Source of the DNA: Paracamarosporium sp. OC-R06-R3
Lineage: Eukaryota > Ascomycota > Dothideomycetes > Pleosporales > Didymosphaeriaceae
Direction: 5' to 3'
NCBI GenBank assembly: GCA_019828545.1
Contig: JACVRA010000090.1
Span: 62,001-126,000 of the forward strand
Length of the DNA: 64,000 nt
The stretch's first letter is position 1. Each line of letters begins with the position of its first letter. The notes beneath the pieces are model-generated. The model was given only the letters and a program-made list of their open reading frames with translations. It was not told the DNA's origin and ran no database searches. This document shows positions 11,509-21,600 of the stretch, one piece after another. The position numbers were made by a program, and so were the translations under genes.

Positions 11509-13178
11509 ATTTGAGACCTGGAGAAGACTTTGGATCGAAGTATTGTGCTGATCTACTGCTGATCTTCAACGATGTGCTAGTTGGCTCCTTTTATACTTTT
11601 GCCCTTCCCTCGTAGTCCTGAGAATACACCTGGATATTATCCACAGGTAGAATTCTTCCACGTACGGTTACCTCCCCTCGCCATTCCCTCTTAGTGAAAG
11701 AAGTCGTCGCACGACCAAACGCGCGTTGCCATATCAAGATGGATGCATGCCATCACAACCAGGTCAAGCCCGTTGGATGCCCAGGTTCAGTGCCGGATGA
11801 CCATATTGCAGTGGCATGTTATAGAGGTCCGTGTGTGATAGACATCCGTTTGTAGGATTGGACGTGATTTTGCTCCAATGATAAATAGTAATTTGTGGGG
11901 ATGGTCAGGAGACAAGCTTTTTTAATATGCATGCTGGTCTTGTAGTCTACAATTTCCGAGGGGAGGCGCCCGGGAAAATAGGGAATGGATCCGAAGAAGA
12001 TTCTGGGGTACAGGGTGCGTAGGCGATTACGGGTTGTACATGCGAAAATTGGTCTGTTGGTAAAACTTGTGGCGTGCAATGCTTCGTAGAACATGGGTGG
12101 TGAGCGTGTTCAAATCTACATTGCACTAGCATGGTATGATTAACGTTGCTGCCATTGTCCTTAACGGGTACGACAGGAAGCGGGAGGGTATGCGATCCTC
12201 TTCTCAAATTTGACTGTCGCTCCTGGCTGTGTATCATGCACAAGGTGTGGTTCGAAAAAGCGGGGTGCCTAGGTATGCGCTTTGCCCTATGGGATAAATG
12301 AAGAGGGAGCTTGGGCTCCAGATATATTGCCTAATTTCGACAGACCGGACTTAGCAAGAGAATCAGGTTCTGTTACCAAACAACCAAGCCAGCCTCAAGC
12401 ATTAGTGTCTGTTGACTTTGACCTCTAGACAGCCTTGAGGAATGGGGAAGCCTTCTTAGTGAAGCATGATTTGTCACGGCAAGTTCGGAGACCGCATGCA
12501 GGGTGATGGATAGTTGTATAGCCAGCTTGTTGGTAGGTCAGGCGTCATATGCAACGGACTCTAGTATAGACTATGCTGACGCAAGATTGTTCAAAGATGT
12601 TTCGATCATGGCGCGAAAGTAACTTCCTTGCGAACGGGTAGGCATAGAGAGACGCCGAGTGCCCGCAATCTTGAATCAAAGTCGCCTTCCTCGGAGTTCT
12701 ATGGTGACACATCGGCTCACGTTTTTCCAACGCACGGGACAGCGCAGCGAAACGGATTGTACAGTGAGCATGCTAGATGGTGCTGCAAGAAAGAGAAAAA
12801 GGTGGGACAGCGGATTAGCCTCGTTGGCAAGCTATCATGTCACTCCACCTTTATGAAGTCTCATGCTGACTGCTTCCAGAAGTGCTTTCGCGAGACATGA
12901 AATGGTAAAGACTGCCGACTAGTTGTCTAGGTAAGTTGGCGATGTGCATACGGTTGTTGAGGCGGTGTTTCCGACTTTCGGAACGAGAGCCGGACATCAC
13001 GTGAAAAGTCGCCATTTTGCTAGCCTCCGATTGGACAACACTTTGTACATGGCCATCGTTCAGAGGGGCCGCGCGACATCTTATATCGACGAAATAGCGT
13101 CATCATGCCATCTCCAGCTCTCTTCTCCACCTGCGCAACGTTGCGACAAAGCGTCGTCTTGGGACAGCAGCATCCGCC
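11509..13178. other. Intergenic, 1.67 kb: LPMO promoter and serine acyltransferase promoter
   Basis: Divergent promoters at the two ends of a long non-coding stretch. I see no further gene; the open frames at 11947-12243 (-) and 12628-12900 (+) lack domains and coding character. Confidence 0.45.
11589..11595 (-). promoter_or_regulatory. TATA box of the AA9 LPMO gene
   Basis: TATAAAA on the minus strand, followed by GGAGCC, about 80 bp upstream of the LPMO start codon. A strong TATA box fits an inducible secreted-enzyme gene. Confidence 0.6.
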
Positions 13179-14821
13179 ATGAGCCTCCCACGTAGGCTTC
13201 TAGCTGTTGCGCGACCTACCCTTCAACAAGCATCCCCAGCTTCGCGAAGAACCTGTCAACAGCACCGGAACACTATCCTCTTCCCTCGTTTTCAGTCAAG
13301 CCCGTCTTCTAGAAGGCTTCATAATCAGGCATCACGGAGCGCTCAGTTAGCTGTCTCTGAGCCTGACGCAGAGCCAGTCGCCGAATCCACGAATCCAGCG
13401 TTGTCTTTTCCATGTCTCGATAAACTTGAGTCGCGATCCGCCTCTCTTTCTAGCCGTTCTTCTGGGCCCGAGCCCTCGTACACCACCGGGAAGCATCTCA
13501 ACTTTCATTCACGCGAACCCATACTGCTTGATTGGGGAGGCATTCTTCCGGAATTCAACATCGCGTATGAAACATGGGGGACTTTGAACAAGGAAAGAAG
13601 CAATGCAGTGTTGTTACACACCGGGCTGTCTGCTTCGAGCCATGCGCACAGCACCGAGATCAATCCGCAGCCAGGATGGTGGGAGAATTTCATTGGGCCT
13701 GGAAAACCGCTCGACACGGACAAATACTTTGTAATATGTACGAACGTGATAGGAGGATGCTTCGGTTCCACAGGGCCATCTTCGATCGATCCCGCGAACG
13801 GTGAACGCTATGCAACGAGGTTTCCTATCCTCACAATGGAAGACATGGTGCGGGCGCAATTTCGATTGCTCGATTCGTTGAACATTGAGAAGCTGTACGC
13901 AAGCGTTGGCTCTAGTATGGGCGGCATGCTTAGTCTTGCTTCTGGTACACTTTTTCCGGAACGCGTAGGCAGGCTTGTCAGCATCAGTGCAGCTGCACGG
14001 AGTCACCCATACAGCATTGCCATGAGACATACGCAGCGGCAAGGTGAGAACAAGATTGAACGGAAAACTAATGGTTATGCTGACTTTAAGCAGTACTTAT
14101 GATGGATCCACATTGGAATCGAGGATTTTATTACGATGGTATACCTCCACACTCGGGTATGAAGCTTGCACGTGAGATTGCGACCGTCACGTATCGAAGC
14201 GGCCCAGAGTGGGAGCAACGCTTTGGCCGCCGGCGCGCCGACCCATCTCGACCACCGGCATTGTGCCCTGACTTTCTCATTGAGACGTACCTCGACCATG
14301 CCGGTGAGAAATGGTGTCTCAGCTACGATCCCAACAGCTTGTTATACGTTTCAAAAGCTATGGACCTTTTCGACCTGGGACAAGATCACCGCAATCGCAT
14401 CAACAAGGTAAGGCAGGATAATGCCAGCAAGTTACAAGCATATCTCGATGGGCGCGCTCCAGCAGCGGGTCCTACAAACGACCTTTGCAGCTTGACTCTC
14501 CCTGAACAACCATACGAGGAGAAAGAGCAACCAGCAGAAGAGAGTGCTGTGAGTCACGACGCTGCGCTACAGGAAGCCCCCGCAGACCTCGTCGCTGGAT
14601 TGAAGCCCTTAGCGAATACGCCGGCTTTGGTCTTAGGCGTAGCAAGCGACATATTGTTCCCAGCATGGCAGCAAAAGGAGATCGCAAACACGCTCAAGCG
14701 CACAGGGAACAAGAATGTCACCCATATCGAATTGGGCGAGGAGAAGAGTCTATTTGGCCACGACACATTCTTGCTGGATCTAAAAAATGTTGGAGGTGCT
14801 GTTCAGTCATTTTTAGGATAA
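13179..14821 (+). CDS. cysA: Mitochondrial serine O-acyltransferase (CysA/Cys2 type, MetX fold)
   Basis: Acylates L-serine for cysteine synthesis. Fungal CysA/Cys2 belongs to the homoserine O-acetyltransferase (MetX) alpha/beta-hydrolase family, not the hexapeptide CysE family. Exons 13179-14043 and 14094-14821 (50-nt intron with ACTAAT and CTGAC candidates) give 530 residues. The first ~45 residues are Arg/Ser-rich without acids, a likely matrix presequence. Signatures: [20 protein letters not shown], the nucleophile elbow [27 protein letters not shown] across the splice junction, [21 protein letters not shown], Asp in GVASDILFP and His in LFGHDTF, completing Ser-Asp-His. An acidic insert ([10 protein letters not shown]) precedes the C-terminal domain. 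The GSSMGGM elbow and the [10 protein letters not shown] region favour the serine enzyme over Met2-type homoserine acetyltransferase. Whether acetyl- or succinyl-CoA is used cannot be read from the sequence. Confidence 0.85.
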
Positions 14822-15440
14822 GCTGCGAAGCGTGGCATTACACTGGTCTAGCTGTACATTTTACATCTGTATCCATAGCACTGCATGGCGTGGCGTTGGC
14901 GGCGGGTCGACTCTGCGAATTAGGATCATTCTTCTTGTGCGGCTCCTTTCAATTGGGAGTGCACAGAAAAAAAGCATAATCTTACAAATAAAACGAAGTC
15001 CTTCCGATCACACCGTTGAGGCCACTCAGGCTGAATAGTCAATAAAACTAAGCTCCTTCGTAGAATATCTTCACATCGACGCTACCACATATATTTCGCT
15101 ATCTAGGTTTCTTGGGCACTTCTGACTCGCATGCTTGCTGTTTTCGCGCGACGGGCTTCTCCCTGGTTCTTTTCGTTGAGATCGAGTCCGTAAATAGACC
15201 GTCTTGTGTAACCCAAGATCTGGTCCTTGCACGTTTCTTCCTATCCCGGTTCGTCTCCCGATCATCATCACATTTCATTCGCTACCCACAGTTCAACCCC
15301 CAGATGACCGCCCCAACCAAGCATCTTGGCAGGATTTAAGCTTGAATATCCAATTTTGATATGCCGCTGCCGAGAGCGGGACAGCCTACTTAGGAGCGCC
15401 ACTCCCGCGATCCTAATGTTTCCTTCATCTGTTCGCGACC
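14822..15440. other. Intergenic: serine acyltransferase 3' flank and MFS promoter
   Basis: Contains the partial repeat copy annotated separately. The rest shows no coding potential. Confidence 0.5.
14986..15062. mobile_element. Rearranged partial copy of the 93-bp palindromic element
   Basis: Bases 15017-15062 match one half of the element at 6877-6969: an identical 20-bp core (tgaggccactcaggctgaat), then an A/T tract and an AGCTCCTTCGTA end. Its reverse complement also matches the other arm of the first copy through ATTGACTATT, so the true arm is about 30 bp. The left part (about 14986-15006) is not the expected inverted arm but another degenerate end in the same orientation (AATAAAACGAAGTCCTTC). 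This suggests deletion or end-to-end insertion. As at the first copy, it sits in the 3' flank of a gene. Confidence 0.6.
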
Positions 15441-17115
15441 ATGGAGGTGCATCGCGATGAGCAGAAACTAGAACAGGTGAACGAGAAAGAGGAGGTTATT
15501 GAACGGGCATTGAGTCAGACAACAAGCGAGGCGAGCGACGAGCAGAGGACGGTATGGCAAAACATTAAGAGATATCGCAAGGTGACGTGGGTGACGTTTG
15601 GACTGACGAGTGCGATATTGCTGTATGGATATGATAACGTCGTCGTGGGCACGGTGTCGGGGATGCCTGCATTCCAGTAGGTCTCCCTTCGTTGTGTTTC
15701 CTTTAGATGCTGACTCAAGTCTAGACGAGACTTCGGCGTTCTCTTGGATAGCGAATGGATCCTCCCGTCTTCCTGGCTCGCCCTCTGGAATGTGTCGTCC
15801 CCTCTCGGTGCAATGCTGGGTTCCCTCTTCGGCGGCTGGTTCCAGGATCGTGTAGGCCGCCGCTTCTCCCTTGCGCTGTGTTCTTTCGTCTCTGCACTCG
15901 CCGTTGCGGTCATGTTTGTCTCGTACATTCCCTCCTCTGCTGACGCCCGTCGCGCGCTTTTCCTAGTGGGAAGATTTTGTCAAGGGTGCACCATCGGGGC
16001 AGTCATGGCAGCCACGCAAACGTATCTCAGCGAGATTTTGCCAACTGTGCTGAGAGGCAGTGGTATGGCGTTGTTCCCTGTGTTCACGCTGTTGGGCCAG
16101 CTGATAGGCGCACTGGTCATCTATGGGAGCTTGAACAGGGAGAAGGGGTATGTAGTGGTGTTTGGGAGTCAGTGGCCATTCAGCTTTGTGCCGATTGTTG
16201 TTGCATACTTCATTCCTGAGAGTCCGGCGTGGTTCGTACGGAAGAGGCGCTTAGATCAAGCGCTGCGGGCCCAGGCACGTCTCGACCCTCCTGGAACAGA
16301 CACGAAAGCCGTCATCGACAAGATGACCAGAGATATCGAACACGAGGAGGCGACTCAGGGGCGGGCTACGTTCAAAGAGTGCTTCTCGCCTGCGAATGTA
16401 AGGAGGACGATGATTGTGTTATGGGTCAATAGCTTGCAGGCTGTATTTGGACTGCCGCTGTTGGCGAAGGCGAGCTATTTCATGCAGATAGTGGGCATGG
16501 ATGCGAAGCGCAGTGTTGTGTTCCTTATCTTGGGTGTCGTGCTGGGGTTGTTAGCAAACCTAGCGGGAGTCTGGGTGCTGGCAAGGTGTGGGAGACGCAA
16601 GCTCATTCTATCGACGTTGAGCGTGGCGGCAGTATTATGGTTGAGTGTCGGCATTGCGAATTGCTTCCACGGCATGGGTGTTGTCTGGTAAGTTTGTACT
16701 CTGGGGCACCTTACAAGTCGAAGCATTGCTAACGAGGTGCAGGTGGACTGGTGCATCTATGATGCTAACTATCATCATCTGCGGCGTAGGCGTTTGGCCC
16801 GCATCCTACGCGGTTGCGGCCGAGACATCTTCTCTGCAGCTGCGGGCAAAGACGCAGGGCATGGGCTGGGCTGTCTTGTCGTTTTCAATCGCTGCGTCTG
16901 GCATCGCCTTGCCGTATATCTTCAATCCTGATGCAGGGAACTTAAGGGGCAAAGTCGGGTTCACATATGTGGGAACATGCATATTGGGCGTGTTCATTAG
17001 CTGGTTGCTAGTACCGGAAATGAAGGGACGAACAGTTGCAGAGATCGACAGAATGTTCGAACTGGGCTTGAAGACACGAGAATTCAGGTCCTTCCGCGAC
17101 AACAGAGTGGAGTAG
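15441..17115 (+). CDS. MFS sugar porter (hexose/oligosaccharide transporter family)
   Basis: A 12-helix plasma-membrane transporter of the MFS sugar porter group; the substrate is unknown. Exons 15441-15676, 15725-16687 and 16743-17115 give 523 residues. The start ATG precedes a ~45-residue cytosolic N-terminus, then TM1 with LLYGYDNVVVGTVSG. Sugar-porter signatures are DRVGRR after TM2, RFCQGCTIGAVMAATQTYLSEI around TM4, PESPAWFVRKRR before the central loop, and VPEMKGRTVAEIDRMFE after TM12. The last is normally PETKGR, so the Thr is replaced by Met. The central cytosolic loop contains ATFKECFSPANVRRTM, typical of fungal maltose/alpha-glucoside-type porters. It converges with pop3 only ~80 bp downstream. 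Confidence 0.88.
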
Positions 17116-17196
17116 AATGCTTAGGATATCTTTCATACTCGAATAGAAGACATCTCGATACTCGGAAGAATTCTGAAGTATACCACTTTTATTAGA

Positions 17197-18110
17197 CTAA
17201 ACTTGCTGCGTATCAATCTTCACACCCTTCCACTTGGGTCCCATTGCCTCATCTAGCCATACGCACCTTGTCAAATCAACGTTTTTCCTCACGTACGACA
17301 CCAACGCATCTGCGCCAGGCGCTCCTTCCATGATCCCTATTGCGCCTACGTGCGGAATATGCAACGCCTCTGCAATGACAGGCTCACAACCTGGCGGTAC
17401 AGCAAGCAGGCGCGTTGCGTTTTCTTTCGTTGAGTTCATGCTGGACAAGTGGACGAGTGTTGGGATGTGTGCATGTGGGAGAGAGGCAGGCGGGTGGTTG
17501 TGCGGTATCAAGACGAGCGAGAGAGGCTTTGGCGGGCTCGCACTTGATATACCGACTTCATTTGAAGCATTTTCTTTGCTACTAGAGGGGGCTGTCGGTG
17601 GGGCGGTCAGCGCTGCCAAGCTCTCCAGATGGCGGGTTACGCTGTTGAGGCCGACGAGGATGTAGTTTTGTATTTCTGGTGGTGGAGGTCGGGTATCTGG
17701 CTCTTCCGGATGAGAATCGTTGGCATCTTTGCCGTTCTTATTCTTCTGTGATTCCCTCTTTCGCTTTTTGCCTTGTGAGGGCTGGATGTAAGTTCTGCGG
17801 TGGTCTCCTAGAGGCTGCAAGAGGCTGTTTCTTGGTCAGGCAATCCATCTTGTTGGACAAAGTTATGTTTTCCATGTGTGCTTGAAGATGGTGCGTGCTG
17901 CATATGGAATTCCATCACATCATGCATTCAACGCACCTGCACAGCATATCCGTGATGTCCCTCTTCTGATCAGATGTAAGATTTGGCCTGGACCCATCAA
18001 TATCTCAAACCTATGTACGGTAGGCCGAGCTCAGCGTACCAGTTTGTCTCGGTGTACGGGCGTGCAGTCTTGAATATGGGCTTCGAGCCTTTCTTAGCGG
18101 GCGTTGCCAT
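17197..18110 (-). CDS. pop3: RNase P/MRP protein subunit Pop3
   Basis: Nuclear ribonucleoprotein subunit for tRNA 5' maturation (RNase P) and rRNA processing (RNase MRP). The long open frame alone has no ATG start; three exons on the minus strand give a complete 249-residue protein: 18110-18040, 17987-17937 and 17824-17197. Exon 1 encodes MATPAKKGSKPIFKTARPYTETN, the 51-nt exon 2 encodes PNLTSDQKRDITDMLC, and exon 3 opens with SLLQPLGDHRRTYIQPSQGKK, the Pop3 hallmark. PPPPEIQNYILVGLNSVTRHLESL and the ribosomal-L7Ae-like tail (LLAVPPGCEPVIAEALHIPHVGAIGI) follow, separated by a low-complexity Ser/Pro stretch. Introns are 52 and 112 nt, all junctions in phase. Identification rests on the HRRT and LVGLNS blocks. 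Confidence 0.85.
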
Positions 18111-18651
18111 AGTGTTGCAGGTGGCGTCAACGACGCAGGTACCGATCACACTGACGAACTTGACGCGCTACAGCAGGGCCTCTGCACTATGTTTGCCCCA
18201 AGTGGGCGGGTGGATCTTGTTCCAAGCGGTGCCCTGGCCGTCGATGCGCCACAGGGCAAACGCGCTAGCGGCAAAACAGGGCTAGCGGCAATGCCAAGCA
18301 CACGTCATTGGTTGGAAGGTGCGCCCCACCACCAAAGCAGCTCTCTAGACGTTCACGAACGCGTCAAATATCCAGAGCTCCCCGCCATTGCCCACTGCGT
18401 TCTCGGGGCTCCGCTTTGCTCCTTTCCCTGAAGCGTCGCATCAGGCAGCTAATGGTGCCCCTTCTCCCCGCCTGTTTGCCCCTCCGCGCGCGGCTGTCGA
18501 CCATAATCGGGTAGGCTGCTGCTGCTGCCTGTACGCCGTTGTGTTGAGCACAGCTTGTGCCTACCACCCACCTCTCTCACCCCCAGGCACGCGTGCCTTC
18601 CCGCGCCGACCTCACGCTTCTGCAGACGCCGCTAGCAGCGATCACTGCGTC
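18111..18651. promoter_or_regulatory. Divergent promoter region between pop3 and the ubiquitin protease gene
   Basis: 541 bp between two divergent ATGs. An upstream in-frame extension of the protease frame back to 18388 exists but is low-complexity and poorly coding, so I treat it as leader. It includes a short direct repeat (gctagcggcaa twice near 18264-18290). Confidence 0.45.
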
Positions 18652-21600
18652 ATGAGTCAGCGAGACAATGAGTTGATGGAGTCTGCCACTGTAGACACAG
18701 CAATCAGTGTCCCCGCGTCGCCGCCGCCGCGCGACTCTATGGAAGACGCAGACCCCTCGTTGACCCGCAAACGACCCAGGCTTGATAGCGGCGGTACAGA
18801 CAATTCCGCCATGCACACAGACGCAGACGCAAACACGGACTCGGTCCAACGTACAACTGCCCCGGCTGAGCAGCAGGTTGAGATGACAATACGGTCACAG
18901 CCGCCCTCGTCGCACGCTCGAGACGCTGCCGGTATCACTAGCGAAGCACGAACGACTTCAGCTCCCACCGAAGACATACATATTTCTGCCGCCATGGATG
19001 CTACCTCGAACGATGCAGGCGACAGCTCCGCCAACAGCCCGCCTGTCATCACCATCGATGACGATGAAGACGTCGACCCCATGGTCGACTACGCCGCCGC
19101 CGCTTCCGTGCACGCCGAATTTGATAGCGACGCGCATCTTGCCATATTTCCTTTCGCGCACAACGGGGACTACATATATGCTGCGCAGGAGATCGCGCGG
19201 TACTTTCAGAGCAGTGGGTCGAGCTTTGTCGCTGTATGCTACAACACATGCTAACTAGCTCGCAGATCAAGCGTTGGATGGAAGTGTCCTCAATTCGCTT
19301 TCCAACTGGTTAGATGGTCTTCCCGATCACCCGCTGCTGTCGCTAGGCTTCTACATGGACCAGGCCGGTCTTTGGGATGAGATATGCACGGTGGCTGGGA
19401 AGGTATTAAGCCGAAGGTAACCATTCAACATGTATCTGGAGTTTATATGGGCATGCTAATCTCTACAGAGCTTCTCTTGGAGACACGTTTGGTGACAACA
19501 CCATGTCCGAGGAAGACATCATTGTGAGGTTCTTCTCAACGTACCTTCGACTTGTTGTACACCTCATGCAGGTCGACGCAAACATGCTCGCCCAGTGGTC
19601 CTCCGAAGAAACTTATGCCCATCCCATTCTGTCTCACAAGCATCTTCGCCATGTGAACTCGGTGATGCGGCATATGGTTGTCTCTGGGTACATACACCTC
19701 TACAATATGCTGCGGAAAGAATACCAAGCCGACATTGAAAATATCGAAGCTCGACTCCTGCAAGTTTACTTCGAAGCTGAGGGTACCAAGCATCTTCTAG
19801 ATCTTGCGAATCAAGCATACGGCAAGGTTCCGCCCCCCGCACAGAATTGGCTAGTCTTTAACACGGCGTCGATCGTGGATGCGATAATCTGTTTCCTTAC
19901 GGTCCCACGTGCGCAGTTCCCTAGCGAGATGATCATCCAGACCCAATTGTATTGCGATACACTCACCTTCTTTCGACAATACGATGCAGATCTCCAGGTC
20001 CCTAGCAAGGTTTCCGACACTGGGGTGGCAAAAGATTTGATTTGCTTTTTCCACTCCCTCCTCTTCAACATCTGTCGATCGGATGAGGGTATGGCTGCTG
20101 AACTTGTTAACGAACTTTTGGACTTTCAAGACCCAGAATCACCCACAGTAGCATCGCCGGATGTGAAGACTGCTGGTCATGCTTCGTACCTTCAAGATCC
20201 CACGGAATATCCCAAGTTGGTCTCAAACGCTTGGAAGTTTAAACTACTTCGAAAATATATCGTGAAAGGACGTATGGAGCTGCGTGTCATGAGCATCGGT
20301 TTCATGGATAGCTCGCTCGTCGAGCTATGGAAGGAATACAACGGTACAATTCTCTCTACTAGTCATCCGGTCATGCAGTACCTTGCAGACTTCCTTCTCC
20401 ACGAGCGTGTGGTCGACTACATTATAAGTGTCGATTCACACCCGCAGCTTATATCTCGCAGCGGTAATATTGTAGGCTTTCTTGTGGTCACCCATCGCTA
20501 TTCCAATGCTCAGACCGATGCCATCTGGAATACTATTTCTCATAGCTCCGATCCTCGTATGGTATCTGCAACTATGACCATGCTTCGAGGAATCTACTCT
20601 CTTATGACCGAGACGGCCCAGCTCTACCTCTGTTCGAAAATGTATGAGCTTCCGATCGAAAGCTACACTCCAGACATTCTCCGCTTCTTGAAGGAGCTCT
20701 CCCCGAAGTTGCTGCATAGGGAGAAGGATTGGAACGAAATCGATTCGAAAGCTCGACCCTGGAATGTCTGCATTCGGGTGTTGCAAGATACATCGCCAGG
20801 TAAAGAGAGTACCAAGACGTCCACTGCTCTCCACCACGAGGCGGCCGATCAACTTCGTAATATGGTCACTTACATCTCGAGGGAGGAGAGACATCAACTG
20901 CTCCGTGAATGTGCCTCGCATGTTGCGAATAAATCTCACAAAGCAACTGGTAGTGTTCGAGCTATCTGTATCCTCACGTCCGTCTTCCATTACGGAGAAC
21001 CGAGCTTTTTCAAAGACAATCTCGATGTTGTGCGCGATATTCTGGAAGAGACGTGCGCGTTTGTGAGGGAAGAGAAGGACATTGCTTTCAATGCTGAGAT
21101 CACAGCTCTTCAGTATCGACTCGAACTGCTGTCTCTTCTCATATATCAGGCTTGCGATGCGATACCGGCTGATCTCTACCAGACGATATGGGATCATCTG
21201 GTCGGCAAGTATGCGCATACCAATCATCATCGAGACATGGCCTGGTCTAAATTCCTCGATGCTGTGAAACATAAATCGGACAACGACTTCTGCAAAGAAC
21301 TGGTCACTGTATGCGTACCTAAACTAGATCCGCTGTATTTCACGCCGGGCATGTTCGAATTTGTGGCAGCCTATCGATTTCCAACTACACGACGTACTAT
21401 CACGACACAAGAAGGTACGAAGACGTTACTTCAGATTCGTGGTGCCGATATATTGTGGACAATGATACTCTTGGCTCCTCAGCACACCATTGAAGATCGT
21501 GCGGCAAGGCTATTGGCTTCACGTTATCTTGAGATAGACCTCAGTGAAGGTATTACCCTAGATGAGCTCGAAGAAGCTCACGTTGCACTCGTCGAGCAGT

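Noticed and set aside
18388..18651. N-terminal extension of the ubiquitin protease to an earlier start codon
   Set aside because: The added 88 residues are Arg/Pro/Ser-rich without coding character; the ATG at 18652 begins the acidic, Ser/Thr-rich N-terminus directly.
20436..21272. 278-codon minus-strand frame inside the ubiquitin protease
   Set aside because: Antisense to a long conserved exon; composition follows the sense gene.
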